A DNA stretch of 36,811 nt from Holophagaceae bacterium (GCA_025361955.1 JANYIU010000168.1:1-36811), one strand, 5' to 3'. Positions 10,146 to 20,263 are shown, counted from the stretch's first letter. A program made the numbers and translations. Notes: generated from the sequence alone by a model not told the origin.

Positions 10146-10338
10146 GGGTCACCCTCCGGGATCGGAAGAGTTAAGATACCCGAAGGGATGGGGGAACGTC
10201 TGCGGCTTGCCGTTGTGATTCCATCCACCAGGGTTGTGACCCGATACACACGGGGCGGAATCAATACTGCCACCGGCCGAAGTAAGTATTTCTAGTCATT
10301 TTGGCAGCTTGAAGCCTTGGAAACTGAGGAGCGCGACC

Positions 10339-11733
10339 ATGCCCATACTGAAAGAGAAACCCAGACCCTTCCTGGTACCCGAGTACTGCAAAGGCTGCGG
10401 CCGATGTGTCAGCGTGTGCGTGAAGGGCTGCATCGCCTTCGCCGATGAGATCAACCCAGCTACGGGTATCATCCCGATCGTGCTGGATCTGGAGAAATGC
10501 ACCGGCTGCGGTCTGTGCATCGATGCCTGTCCAGAGCCCTATGGTCTGCGCGCGATGGCCCAGGACGAAGCCTACGAACTCCAGGATCCCGCCAAGCTCT
10601 TCGGAGCCAAGCAGAGCGCGGCCCCGGAGCCCGTGGACATCCCGGCCCAGCAAGTGGCCTTGCCGAAGACTCAGCCCCTCATCATCAAGGGCAATTATGC
10701 TTCCGCGGTGGGCGCACTGTTGGCGGGCTGCCGCCACTTCTATGGCTATCCCATCACCCCGTCCACCGAGGGTGCCGAGTTGATGGCCAAGCTGCTCCCG
10801 AAACTGAATGGCGTGTTCCTTCAGGCCGTTTCTGAAGTCGCCACCGTGAACCACATGTATGGCACCGGCGGCGCCGGTCTCCCCACGATGACCTTCACCT
10901 CCAGCCCCGGGTTTTCCCTGATGCTGGAAGGCATCTCCTATATGATCGGGGCCGAGGTCCCCGGAGTGTTCGTAAACGTCATGCGTGGCGGCCCCGGTTT
11001 GGGGAACATCGCACCTGAGCAATCCGATGTGAAGCTGGCCTGCCGCGGGCTTGGCCACGGGCACACCCACTGCATCACGCTTATGCCAAGCACGCCCCAG
11101 GAAATGCTCGACTATTCCATGCAGGCCTTCGAACTCAGTTTCAAGTACCGGAACCCCGTGATTGTCTTGGCCGACGGCTACCTGGGCCAGATGACTGGAA
11201 AGGTTCAGTTGCCCGCTCAAATGGTCAAGGCAGGAATTCCCAAGTGGGCCGTCTATGGGGATCGGAGCCATCGGGGAAACCTCATCTCCTCCATCCAGCT
11301 CCAGGAAACGGACCTGGAAAAGTTCAATGCCCATCTGGAAGAGAAGTACCAGTCCATGAAGGTCGAGGCCAGGTCCGAGTCCTACCTGACCGAGGATGCG
11401 GAAATTCTGCTGGTGGCCTGCAACACGCCGGCCCGTGCTGCTAAGGGCGCGGTCAAGAGCCTTCGGGATCTGGGCATCAAGGCGGGTCTGTTCCGGCCCA
11501 TCACTATCTGGCCGTTCCCATCCAAGCAGCTCCAGGCCCTGCTCCCCAAGATCAAACATCTGGTGGTGGTTGAGGCCAACGCGGGCGGGCAAATCCTGGA
11601 CGAACTCCGGTTGAACATGAGTCAGGTCGGAGTGGAGAAGCTCCCCCCCATCACCCACGTGCGCCGTTTTGGCGGGATGCTGCCCCAGCAGACCGAAATC
11701 GTCGACCACGTGAAATCCATCCTCGCCAAGTAA
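10339..11733 (+). CDS. 2-oxoacid:ferredoxin oxidoreductase (KOR/VOR type), fused ferredoxin (delta)-alpha subunit
   Basis: MPILKEKPRPF start with upstream GAGGA; two 4Fe-4S motifs (CKGCGRCVSVCVKGC, CTGCGLCIDACPEP) followed by the alpha domain (KGNYASAVGALLAGCRHFYGYPITPSTEGAELM...NVMRGGPGLGN). Confidence 0.92.
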   Translation: MPILKEKPRPFLVPEYCKGCGRCVSVCVKGCIAFADEINPATGIIPIVLDLEKCTGCGLCIDACPEPYGLRAMAQDEAYELQDPAKLFGAKQSAAPEPVDIPAQQVALPKTQPLIIKGNYASAVGALLAGCRHFYGYPITPSTEGAELMAKLLPKLNGVFLQAVSEVATVNHMYGTGGAGLPTMTFTSSPGFSLMLEGISYMIGAEVPGVFVNVMRGGPGLGNIAPEQSDVKLACRGLGHGHTHCITLMPSTPQEMLDYSMQAFELSFKYRNPVIVLADGYLGQMTGKVQLPAQMVKAGIPKWAVYGDRSHRGNLISSIQLQETDLEKFNAHLEEKYQSMKVEARSESYLTEDAEILLVACNTPARAAKGAVKSLRDLGIKAGLFRPITIWPFPSKQLQALLPKIKHLVVVEANAGGQILDELRLNMSQVGVEKLPPITHVRRFGGMLPQQTEIVDHVKSILAK

Positions 11734-11742
11734 GGAGGCCCT

Positions 11743-13176
11743 ATGTCCGTTTTCTATGACAAGTTTGAGCGTCACGCCCACGGCGAGGGCCTTAAGGGCC
11801 AGTCCACCCACTACTGTGCAGGCTGCGGTCACGGGCTCGCTCACAAGTATCTTGCCGACGCCATCGAAGAACTGGACATCCAGGACAGCACTGTCCTGGT
11901 GAGCCCCGTGGGCTGCTCGGTCTTCGCCTACTACTACTTCAACACTGGCAACACCCAGGCTGCCCATGGCCGCGCCGCCGCTGTGGCCCTTGGCCATAAG
12001 ATGGCCAACCCTGAGGCCACCGTCATTTCCTACCAGGGCGACGGGGATCTGGCCTCCATCGGTCTCGCAGAAACAGTGGCCGCTGCCCAGCTGGGCGCCC
12101 CGATCACTGTCATCTTCATCAACAATGCCATCTATGGCATGACCGGCGGCCAGATGGCCCCCACCAGCCTCATGGGCCAGACCACCGCTACCAGCCCCAA
12201 AGGCCGGAACCGGTTCAATGGCGAGCCCATGAAGATGGCCGAGCTCATCGCCGGCCTTGACGGGCCGGTCTATGTCGAGCGGGTCGCCCTCTTCAGCCCT
12301 GCGGACCGCAAGAAGGCCGCCAGGGCCATCAAGAAGGCCGTCCAGCTGCAAAAGGAAGGCCGCGGCTATTCCTTCATCGAAGTGCTGGCCGAGTGTCCCA
12401 CCCATTTGAAGCTGATGCCCGACCAGGCCGAAAAGTGGGTCAAGGAGAACATGGTCCCGATCTTCCCCCTGGGGGTGAAGAAAGACACAACCGTCGAACC
12501 CTGGTTCAAGTTGCCCACCCCCAATTTCGAGGCTGAACCCCTCCTCCATGCCGTGGGTGCGAGTACCGAAGCCCAGAGCCGCTTCTGCAAGGCCTTCCCC
12601 ACCCACTTGAACCCGGTCGACATCAGCATGAAGTTGGCCGGTTCGGGGGGTGACGGTGCTCAGACGGCCGCCATGCTCGTGGCCACCGCCGCCATCAATG
12701 AAGGCTACGACGGCACGCACATTCCGAGCTACGGCCCTGAAAGCCGCGGCGGCACCAGTTATGCCGATGTCCATGTAGCCAAGGATGAGGTACTGAATCC
12801 CGCCAGCCCCACGCCGGACATCCTGCTCGCCTTTAACGCCCCGAGCCTCGCTAAGTTCGGCCTCACGGTGAAAAAGGGCGGCTTCATCATCTACGACAGT
12901 TCCGTCGCAAAGGATGTTAAGCCTGCGGATCCCAGCATCACGGTCGTGGCCGTGCCCTTCACGGAGATCGCCGCCGGTCTTGGCAAGCTGGTGGTGAAGA
13001 ACATCGTGGCCCTCGGCGCCCTCCAGGCTGCCACGAACCTCTTCCCGAAAGAGACCTTCATCACCGCCATCAAGGGAGCTCTCAAGGAAAAGGCCAGTCT
13101 GATTCCGCTTAACGAACAGGCCTTCCAAGCCGGCATGGATGCCGCCAAGGCATTCCTGGCCACCAAGAAGAAGTAG
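11743..13176 (+). CDS. 2-oxoacid:ferredoxin oxidoreductase (KOR/VOR type), fused beta-gamma subunit
   Basis: N-terminal TPP-binding beta domain (HYCAGCGHGLAHKYLADAI, SYQGDGDLASIGLAETVAAA, FINNAIYGMTGGQMAPTSL) continuing into a gamma domain (MKLAGSGGDGAQTAAMLVATAAINEGYDGTHIPSYGPESRGGTSYADVHVAKDEV). Confidence 0.93.
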   Translation: MSVFYDKFERHAHGEGLKGQSTHYCAGCGHGLAHKYLADAIEELDIQDSTVLVSPVGCSVFAYYYFNTGNTQAAHGRAAAVALGHKMANPEATVISYQGDGDLASIGLAETVAAAQLGAPITVIFINNAIYGMTGGQMAPTSLMGQTTATSPKGRNRFNGEPMKMAELIAGLDGPVYVERVALFSPADRKKAARAIKKAVQLQKEGRGYSFIEVLAECPTHLKLMPDQAEKWVKENMVPIFPLGVKKDTTVEPWFKLPTPNFEAEPLLHAVGASTEAQSRFCKAFPTHLNPVDISMKLAGSGGDGAQTAAMLVATAAINEGYDGTHIPSYGPESRGGTSYADVHVAKDEVLNPASPTPDILLAFNAPSLAKFGLTVKKGGFIIYDSSVAKDVKPADPSITVVAVPFTEIAAGLGKLVVKNIVALGALQAATNLFPKETFITAIKGALKEKASLIPLNEQAFQAGMDAAKAFLATKKK

Positions 13177-13182
13177 GTTCAG

Positions 13183-13226
13183 CGTACGCAGGAAGGCCCG
13201 GCGATTGCCGGGCCTTCCTGCGTACG
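13183..13226. terminator. Perfect 20-bp inverted repeat between convergent genes (candidate bidirectional terminator)
   Basis: CGTACGCAGGAAGGCCCGGC-GATT-GCCGGGCCTTCCTGCGTACG: 20 of 20 bp paired with a 4-nt loop; lies 6 bp after the KOR beta-gamma stop and 9 bp from the metK end. Confidence 0.8.
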
Positions 13227-13235
13227 ATCGGTGGG

Positions 13236-14378
13236 TTACTTCACCGCAGTCCTCAAGGCGTTGATGCGGTCCGTCTTCTCCCAACTGAAGCCGTCACGGC
13301 CAAAGTGGCCATAGGCGGCGGTGGCTTTGTAGATGGGCTTGCGCAGGTCCAGGGTTTCGATCATGGCCTTCGGGGTGCAGCTGAACACCGTGCGGACCGC
13401 CTTGATCATTTGTTCGTCGGAAACCTGACCGGTGCCAAAGGTGTCCACATCGATGGAAACGGGTTCTGCCACGCCGATGGCGTAGGCTAGCTGGATCTCG
13501 CATCGTTTCGCGAGACCCGCAGCCACGATATTCTTCGCGATGTAGCGACCCATATAGGCAGCTGAACGGTCCACCTTGGAAGGGTCCTTGCCGGAGAAGG
13601 CGCCACCTCCGTGATGGCCGCTACCACCGTAGGAATCCACGATGATCTTCCGGCCCGTGAGGCCCGTGTCGCCCATCGGGCCGCCGATGACAAAGCGGCC
13701 GGTGGGGTTGACATGGAAGATCGCGTCATGGTCCAGGTATTCTGCGGGGAGTGCCAAGCGGATGACCTCCTGGATGATCCGTTCCTTGATCTCGGCATGG
13801 GTCACGTGTTCATCGTGCTGCGTCGAGATGACGACGGTGGGAATCCGCACCACCTTGCCGTTTTCGTACTCCACCGTGACCTGGGATTTTCCGTCGGGTC
13901 GCAGCCACGGGATTTGACCGCTCTTGCGGACTTCCGCCAACTTGCGGGTCAGCAGATGGGCGTAGTGCAGGGGGGCCGGCATCAATTCAGGGGTCTCGTC
14001 GGTGGCATAACCGAACATCAGGCCTTGGTCGCCTGCGCCGCCAGTGTCGACGCCCATCGCGATATCCGGGCTCTGTTGGTCCAGCGTCACGATCACGGCA
14101 CACGTGTCGCAATCAAAGCCCTTGAAGCTTTGATCGTAACCAATCTCCCGGACCGTTTCGCGAGCCACACGCGGGATGTCGATGTAGCAGTCCGTGGTGA
14201 TCTCGCCTGCCACCAGGATCAAGCCGGTCGTCACCAGGCTCTCGCAGGCCACCCGACTCTTGGGATCCCCGGTGAGCGCCGCGTCGAGGACTGCATCAGA
14301 GATTTGATCGGCGATCTTGTCAGGATGCCCTTCCGTCACGCTTTCTGAAGTGAACAAGTGTCTGCCAAGGTTGCCCAT
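13236..14378 (-). CDS. metK: S-adenosylmethionine synthase
   Basis: [68 protein letters not shown]. Start chosen at MGNLGRH (14378) with GGAGAG 5' of it. Confidence 0.97.
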   Translation of the reverse strand: MGNLGRHLFTSESVTEGHPDKIADQISDAVLDAALTGDPKSRVACESLVTTGLILVAGEITTDCYIDIPRVARETVREIGYDQSFKGFDCDTCAVIVTLDQQSPDIAMGVDTGGAGDQGLMFGYATDETPELMPAPLHYAHLLTRKLAEVRKSGQIPWLRPDGKSQVTVEYENGKVVRIPTVVISTQHDEHVTHAEIKERIIQEVIRLALPAEYLDHDAIFHVNPTGRFVIGGPMGDTGLTGRKIIVDSYGGSGHHGGGAFSGKDPSKVDRSAAYMGRYIAKNIVAAGLAKRCEIQLAYAIGVAEPVSIDVDTFGTGQVSDEQMIKAVRTVFSCTPKAMIETLDLRKPIYKATAAYGHFGRDGFSWEKTDRINALRTAVK

Positions 14379-14521
14379 TTTTCTCTCCAAAAATTTTCAA
14401 TCAGAACGATTCGATGCGCTGACCATCGGATGGTTACAGGATAGCAATACTTTTGGATGCCCGGGTAGATCACGTAAGCATCAATCACTGTTAGAGATGC
14501 CTACGGTACAAAGCCTTTTGC

Positions 14522-14550
14522 TTGCCAGACTATGGGGAAACGGCTAGTGT
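14522..14550 (+). promoter_or_regulatory. Candidate sigma70-like promoter for the coiled-coil lipoprotein gene
   Basis: TTGCCA (14522-14527), 17-nt spacer, TAGTGT (14545-14550), about 50 bp upstream of the start codon. By eye only. Confidence 0.3.
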
Positions 14551-14602
14551 TAAGGCTCCGTGCACTCTTACAGTGTGTCTCTTTTTTTTCAGGAGCCCTA
14601 TC

Positions 14603-15745
14603 ATGTCCCTGAAGCACCTAACTCGACATTTGTTCAGCATCATTGCTGTCGCACTGCTCGTGCTTGCTCCGGCCTGCAAGAGGAGTTCCGAAGAACCCAA
14701 GGAAATGAGGGATGTGGCTGAGAAGGTCGGTGAGCTGGACAAACTCAGTCAGAAGGCCAACACGGTCGGCGCCGAACAAGCCGAGAAACTCAAGGCAGCT
14801 GGCGTCAACGATATTCGTCCTGACACGCAGACCATGCAACTCACGGAGGAACAGAAGCAGAAACTTGAAGCGCGCGTCAAGGCCGAGAAGGACAGCTCCT
14901 ATCGCGCCCTCCTCCAAGAGGTGATCGACAAGGACAAGGAGATCACCCAATTAAACGACCAGATGGCCAAGCTGAAAGCCAGCCTGCCGAAGCCCGATAC
15001 GGCGCATTCCGGCGACAACCACTACAGCATGGCCCTCAAGTACCTGCGCAAGACAGGCATCTCCCAGGAGAAGGCCAAGAACCTGATCAACAAAGTGAAC
15101 ATCATGGAGAAGCTGGCGCCCGGTTTTGAGGTCTACCACTTCTATAGCAATGGTGTTTATGGCACCTGGGTCAATCAGGGCCGAGCCAAGGTGAGCCCCA
15201 GCGACCTGGTCCGCCAGGAACGGGAGAAGGTCGAAGGAGAGCGGGACACAGCCGTCGCGGAGAACGAGAAACTACAGGAGGACGTGAACGACCTGATGAA
15301 CGAGAAGACCCGTCTCACCGGCGAGATTGACAGTCTGCGCACCGAACGGACCAAGCTTGTCAGCGACATGAACGACCTGACCGCCATCTCGGAATCCCAG
15401 AAGGCCAAGCTGAACTCCATGCACTATGTGGTGGGCAACCGGAACAAGCTCAAGACGGACGGCGTCATCGTGATTCCCGTCTTCTCCAAGGATCGCGCGG
15501 GCAGCAATTGGTCCGACACTGTGTTCGATAAATCCATCGATCTCCGCAGCAACGACGCCCTCACCTTCACGGCTGCCGATGCAGGCTTGAAGCAGATCTC
15601 CAAGGTGAACGTCGTGCCGGGCTCGCTGGAAAAGGATAAGCACTATACATTGACCATCGCCCCGGACAAGCAGTCCGCAAATGTGAAGCTCCTCGTGAAG
15701 GACCGCTTCGTCAACGAAAAGGTGGTCTTCGCCGTCGTCGAGTAA
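14603..15745 (+). CDS. Putative coiled-coil lipoprotein
   Basis: MSLKHLTRHLFSIIAVALLVLAPAC|KRSSEEPKE: signal peptide with lipobox-like LAPAC; AGGAG upstream; long Glu/Lys coiled coil then a MHYVVGNRNKLKTDGVIVIPVF C-terminal domain. Confidence 0.75.
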   Translation: MSLKHLTRHLFSIIAVALLVLAPACKRSSEEPKEMRDVAEKVGELDKLSQKANTVGAEQAEKLKAAGVNDIRPDTQTMQLTEEQKQKLEARVKAEKDSSYRALLQEVIDKDKEITQLNDQMAKLKASLPKPDTAHSGDNHYSMALKYLRKTGISQEKAKNLINKVNIMEKLAPGFEVYHFYSNGVYGTWVNQGRAKVSPSDLVRQEREKVEGERDTAVAENEKLQEDVNDLMNEKTRLTGEIDSLRTERTKLVSDMNDLTAISESQKAKLNSMHYVVGNRNKLKTDGVIVIPVFSKDRAGSNWSDTVFDKSIDLRSNDALTFTAADAGLKQISKVNVVPGSLEKDKHYTLTIAPDKQSANVKLLVKDRFVNEKVVFAVVE

Positions 15746-15869
15746 CGACGGCCGATAGACGGTGGCGTCAAAAACAATTTAGTCGCCAGGGTGGCGTACC
15801 GGCCAAAGGGTTGGGACAAAAAATGGCCAGAACGACCCAAGTTCACGCGCAACAGCCTCAAAAGACTGC

Positions 15870-15900
15870 AACGATCGGCCCCAGAACGGGGCCGATCGTT
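15870..15900. terminator. Hairpin between convergent genes (candidate bidirectional terminator)
   Basis: AACGATCGGCCCC-AGAAC-GGGGCCGATCGTT: 13-bp perfect stem, 5-nt loop; on the minus strand followed by GCAGTCTTTT. Confidence 0.75.
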
Positions 15901-16073
15901 TCATGTGATCGTGAATCGCAACGCCAGCTGACGGAGCTGGACAGCAAGGCGTGAGAGGGCGTCCACGGTGCGGTGGGTCTCCTCGACGGTGGTCGCAAAG
16001 GGCCTCTGGCCACCCTCTCGGCCTGCTGACGGCATGGCTGCAATTTGGTCGTGTGGACGCTGATCCTGGCGGA
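15901..16073 (-). pseudogene. Out-of-frame MCP-like C-terminal tail immediately downstream of the MCP stop
   Basis: In the frame shifted relative to the MCP: VRQDQRPHDQIAAMPSAGREGGQRPFATTVEETHRTVDALSRLAVQLRQLALRFTIT*; stop at 15903-15901 directly abuts the terminator hairpin. Confidence 0.45.
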
Positions 16074-17654
16074 CTACTCTGCCTTCCAAGTGGCCGTCGC
16101 GGCGCCGAATCTCTGCCCCATGACGTAGCAGGGAACCGTCAGCAGGACCACGACCTCGCCCGTATCCCGGGCATAGGTCTGAACGAGAAAATCCAGGGCG
16201 GACTGTTCCGAGTAGTTCAGGTCGCAACCGGCTTGCACGAAGTCCGCCCTGGCCGCCCGTTCGCTCAGGTTGGCCGCCTGAGCGAGGCCTACGCGCGCGC
16301 CTCGCAAGGAGGCACCCAGGTAGAACTTCTTACAGCGGTTCGTGAGCAGGTCGATGGCGTGGTTGCCCGTCCAGTCCTTGCATACCTTGCTGGGATGGAT
16401 GGGGATGTAGCCGTTCAGATCGATGATGGTCGCCGTGTTCACCATCGGTTCGCGCGCCATCATCGCATCGATGAGCCGCATGAATTCCTTGTCCACGAGG
16501 GCGTCATAGGCGGTTCCGAACTTGGGCGGATCAAAGCCGCTGGGCGGAACCCGGCTGATATCGAAGAGCCGCGACAGAGAGTAGGTAGCTGCTCCTTCGT
16601 ATTCGAAATAGTGGTACTCCAGCAGGTCGTTCAGGGAGATCTGCTCTTGCCGGAGCAGCTCCTCGAAATAGTCCTGGGCTTGCCTCGACAGGTTTCGCAG
16701 CAACGCGAGGACTCTGCAGAAGACAGTGTCCGTCTGGATGCGGCCCAGGTGGATATAGGCCCCCTCGGATAGCGCGGCCAGATCCTCGGTGGCCTTGACC
16801 ACCAGCCTGGCTTCGGACTGGACCCCGTTGATGCTTTCGGTGGTGGAGCGGGAATGCGTCGACAGCATCTCCATCTGGGAGTTCTGCTCATTGACCGCCA
16901 CGGACACCTGCTGCATGTGTTGAGAGGATTCGCGCGCCAACTGGCTTATCGCCCCCAGCGAATTGCCCAGTTCGGTCGTGTGCTGGGAGGCGAGGTCGCC
17001 TAGTTCCTGGCTCTTGGCCACGGCACCTTGGACGGGCTGCAGCAGTGCGGTGATCTCGTCAATCAGCGTGCTTATATCGGACGTCTGGGCCCAGGAATGC
17101 TCCGCGAGTTTCTGCACTTCGGTGGCTACCACCGCGAAACCCCGACCGTGCACACCCGCGTGTGCGGCTTCGATCGCCGCATTTAGGGCGAGGAGCTTGG
17201 TCTGTTCGGAGATGCCATTGACAACCTGGGTGATCCGGGTGATATCGAGAATCTTGTCCGTCAGAACATTCAGCCGACGGGCCATATCGTGTACCTGCTC
17301 CTGCAGGATCCGGTTCGCCTCAGACGCCTTGGCCCCCACTTCATGCCCGGATCGTGCGAGCTGGTCGACCTGCTCCCCGAGCTGCGCAGCCTGCCCGGCC
17401 TCGACTGCGACCTTCTGGATCCCGGCCTGGATCTGCCCGGCTGCCAGGGTCATCTTCTCCATGCCCTGGTAGGCCTGCTCGAGGTGAGAGGAGAGTTCCT
17501 TCAGGGCTTTCGCATTGCGGGCGGCGCCCACTCCGGTCTGCCCCACGACTCCGTCAAGTCCTTTGACCACCTGGAGGATATTTTCGTCGTTGTCAGTCGC
17601 TTGTACAAGGGGAGATGTCTTTTCCGAGATCCCAAGGGTTTGCCAGAAGGCCAT
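16074..17654 (-). CDS. Soluble methyl-accepting chemotaxis protein-type receptor with signalling domain N-terminal to a sensor-like domain
   Basis: ISEQTKLLALNAAIEAAHAGVHGRGFAVVATEVQKLAEHS is the canonical MCP tip; no hydrophobic TM segment seen; C-terminal MVNTATIIDLNGYIPIHPSKVCKDWTGN resembles sensor domains of other MCPs. Confidence 0.88.
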   Translation of the reverse strand: MAFWQTLGISEKTSPLVQATDNDENILQVVKGLDGVVGQTGVGAARNAKALKELSSHLEQAYQGMEKMTLAAGQIQAGIQKVAVEAGQAAQLGEQVDQLARSGHEVGAKASEANRILQEQVHDMARRLNVLTDKILDITRITQVVNGISEQTKLLALNAAIEAAHAGVHGRGFAVVATEVQKLAEHSWAQTSDISTLIDEITALLQPVQGAVAKSQELGDLASQHTTELGNSLGAISQLARESSQHMQQVSVAVNEQNSQMEMLSTHSRSTTESINGVQSEARLVVKATEDLAALSEGAYIHLGRIQTDTVFCRVLALLRNLSRQAQDYFEELLRQEQISLNDLLEYHYFEYEGAATYSLSRLFDISRVPPSGFDPPKFGTAYDALVDKEFMRLIDAMMAREPMVNTATIIDLNGYIPIHPSKVCKDWTGNHAIDLLTNRCKKFYLGASLRGARVGLAQAANLSERAARADFVQAGCDLNYSEQSALDFLVQTYARDTGEVVVLLTVPCYVMGQRFGAATATWKAE

Positions 17655-17815
17655 GACAGCTCCGCTCGATGCACATGCAGTTCCTAAGCATGGAGCGGGG
17701 TGTGTGCACTTTCCCCGGACTCCTCAAAAGCCAAAGAGTGTAATAAATAAATAATTAAAAAAATAGCAATCAGCCTAGAGTCGCTCAAAACACCTTATCG
17801 GAGCGTCTTCAGGAA

Positions 17816-20263
17816 TTATTGAGTGCTGGCAGCATTGTCCTGGCCGAGAGGGGCCTGAACCGGCGCGCTACCGCCCTCTGTTTGGGCTTTTCGGGGCTCG
17901 GGAGCCCGGGTCAGGGCTAACTGGATGACCTCGTCCATGTGGTTCACAAGGTGGATGCTTAGCTGCTCGCGCACTTCGGCGGGGATTTCCTCGAGGTGCC
18001 TCGCGTTCTCACTGGGGATCAGCACGGTCTTGCAGCCCATGCGGTGGGCCGCCAGGAGTTTCTCCTTCAGACCGCCGATGGGGAGCACCATGCCGCGCAG
18101 CGTGAGCTCGCCTGTCATGGCCAGATCCGAGCGGATGGGGATGCCGGTAAGTACCGAAATCAGGGCCGTCGCGAGCGTGATGCCAGCGCTGGGACCATCC
18201 TTCGGGATGGCGCCCTCGGGCACGTGGACGTGGAGATCGATCTTCTCGAGGAAGTCCTCCTTCAGGCCCAGTCGTTCGGCGCGGGCCCGCACGAAGGACA
18301 GGGCCAGATTGGCGCTCTCCTGCATGACCTCCCCCAGCTTGCCGGTGAGCTTGAGGTTGCCCTTGCCGGGCAGACTCGCCGCTTCGATGGTGAGCAGATC
18401 ACCGCCCGTGGGGGTCCACGCGAGACCGTTCACCACACCAGGCGGTGGCTGGTCCGTGGGAGGTCTTTCCAGGAACCTTTCGGGTCCCAGCAATTTAGGT
18501 AGGCGTTCGGCGCGCACGCGGGCGTCGAAATCGTCGCCCGCGAGTTCGCCCTTGCCTGGCTGGAGGCTGTGCCGGGCGAGCTTGCGCAGGACGGCGCTGA
18601 TCTCCCGCTCCAGTTGCCGAACCCCGGCCTCCTTCGTGTAGGCCTGAACGATCTTTTCCAGGGCCTTGTCTTCGAAGACGATGTCCAAGTCGGCCATGCC
18701 ATGGCGTTCGAGCGCCTTGGGAACCAGGTGGTGCTGGGCGATGGCCAGTTTCTCGCGCCGGGTGTAACCCGAGAGCTCGATGATTTCGAGGCGGTCCTCC
18801 AGGGGCTGGGGAATATGGTGACGGACATTGGCCGTGCAGAGGAACAGCACTTGGCTCAAGTCGAAGCCAACGTCCAGGTAGTGGTCCTGGAAACCGCTGT
18901 TCTGCTCAGGGTCGAGGACCTCCAGCAGCGCGGAACTCGGATCACCACGCCAATCTGAAGCCATCTTGTCGACCTCATCCAGGAGCATGAGGGGATTGCG
19001 AACGCCAGCTTTCTTCATGAGCGAGATGATGCGGCCGGGCATGGAGCCGATGTAGGTGCGGCGGTGGCCGCGGATCTCCGCCTCATCGCGCACGCCGCCC
19101 AGGGAGAGGCGCAGGAAGGGGCGGTTCAAGGCTCGGGCGATGGAACGCGCCAAGGAGGTCTTGCCGACGCCGGGAGGGCCCACCAGGCACAGGATGGGGC
19201 CCCGCAGCGGCGCAGGCTGGCCATCCTCGCGCTTGCCGGTGTCGCGCAGGCGCCTCATGACGGCGAGGTATTCCAGGACCCTGGCCTTCACCTTCTCGAG
19301 ACCTGCATGGTCCTCCTCGAGGATGCGCTCGGCCTCGTCCAGGTCCAGGTGTTCGTCCGCGAATTGCTTCCAAGGCAGCGCCAGCAGCCAATCAATGTAG
19401 GTTCGGGAAACCGTGGCTTCGGCGCTCTGAGAGGGCATGGTCTCCATCCGGTCCAGTTCTTCAATGGCCTTCTTCTCAGCCTCTTCGCTCATGCCGACGG
19501 CGATGATCCGTTCCCGGAGCCGCGTGATCTCGTCCTTCTCGCCCTGCTTGCCGAGCTCCTGCTGGATCACCCGCATTTTTTCGCCGAGGACGTAATGCTT
19601 GTGATCCTCGTCGAGGCGCTGCCGCGTCTTCTCCTCCAGCTCCCGTTCCACGACCTGGCGCGCGGCATCCAGCGCCAGGAGCTTGAGGGCGGTGTGGAGC
19701 CGAGGCTCGATTTCCAGCTGCTCCAACACGTCTTGTTTCTCGCGCACCTCCGCTGGAATCAAACCCGCCACGGTATCGATGGCGCGGCCCAGGGGGAGTT
19801 CCTTGATCTGGTCCACGGACAGCAGGCGGCTGGCATCGGGATTCCGCACCAGGAAGGCTCCAGTAGCTTGGTGGAAGGACTCCAGAAGCACGGTCTCGCC
19901 TGCCGTCGTGGGTTCGTTCAGGATCGAGACCTCCGCCTGGATTACGTCCCCGTCGTCCAGATAACGTTCCAGGTGGACCCGCGCGATGCCCTTCACGCCC
20001 ACCTTGTAATAGTCCTTGGGCAGCGCGATGAGCGATTCCACCAGGGCGAGCGTGCCGGTGACATAGAGGCTTTCCTGCTTGGGTTCTTCTTCCTTGGGGT
20101 CGCGCTGGGTGAGCATCACCAGGTGATCGCCGGCCTTGATGGCCAACTCGAGCGTGCGTACGGAGGCCTTGCGGCCCACCACGAAGGGCACGCGGCCACC
20201 AGGAAACAGGACCATGTCACGGATCGGAATGGCGGGAAGGGTGAGGGACTTGGTGCTACTCAT
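17816..20263 (-). CDS. lon: ATP-dependent endopeptidase La
   Basis: [97 protein letters not shown] with catalytic PKDGPSAG. Confidence 0.97.
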   Translation of the reverse strand: MSSTKSLTLPAIPIRDMVLFPGGRVPFVVGRKASVRTLELAIKAGDHLVMLTQRDPKEEEPKQESLYVTGTLALVESLIALPKDYYKVGVKGIARVHLERYLDDGDVIQAEVSILNEPTTAGETVLLESFHQATGAFLVRNPDASRLLSVDQIKELPLGRAIDTVAGLIPAEVREKQDVLEQLEIEPRLHTALKLLALDAARQVVERELEEKTRQRLDEDHKHYVLGEKMRVIQQELGKQGEKDEITRLRERIIAVGMSEEAEKKAIEELDRMETMPSQSAEATVSRTYIDWLLALPWKQFADEHLDLDEAERILEEDHAGLEKVKARVLEYLAVMRRLRDTGKREDGQPAPLRGPILCLVGPPGVGKTSLARSIARALNRPFLRLSLGGVRDEAEIRGHRRTYIGSMPGRIISLMKKAGVRNPLMLLDEVDKMASDWRGDPSSALLEVLDPEQNSGFQDHYLDVGFDLSQVLFLCTANVRHHIPQPLEDRLEIIELSGYTRREKLAIAQHHLVPKALERHGMADLDIVFEDKALEKIVQAYTKEAGVRQLEREISAVLRKLARHSLQPGKGELAGDDFDARVRAERLPKLLGPERFLERPPTDQPPPGVVNGLAWTPTGGDLLTIEAASLPGKGNLKLTGKLGEVMQESANLALSFVRARAERLGLKEDFLEKIDLHVHVPEGAIPKDGPSAGITLATALISVLTGIPIRSDLAMTGELTLRGMVLPIGGLKEKLLAAHRMGCKTVLIPSENARHLEEIPAEVREQLSIHLVNHMDEVIQLALTRAPEPRKAQTEGGSAPVQAPLGQDNAASTQ

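Noticed and set aside
9718-10152. N-terminal extension of the cheR ORF to 10152
   Set aside because: The extension overlaps acpS in another frame and has low-quality sequence; CheR homology begins just after ATG 9717.
10261-13284. 1007-aa minus-strand ORF antisense to the KOR/VOR genes
   Set aside because: It overlaps two well-supported plus-strand genes and runs through the terminator; composition (Gly/His/Asp-rich) is typical of antisense frames in GC-rich DNA.
14379-14520. SAM riboswitch upstream of metK
   Set aside because: I could not recognise a SAM-I or SAM-II consensus core in the leader; a covariance-model search would be needed.
15746-15869. Possible riboswitch or sRNA between the lipoprotein gene and the terminator
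   Set aside because: GGTGGCGT occurs twice and some pairing is possible, but nothing matches a known class and no convincing fold was found by eye.
17735-17770. AT-rich tract (AATAAATAAATAATTAAAAAAATAG) as a repeat or origin-like element
   Set aside because: Short, and best explained as promoter/upstream region of the MCP gene; no DnaA-box cluster seen.
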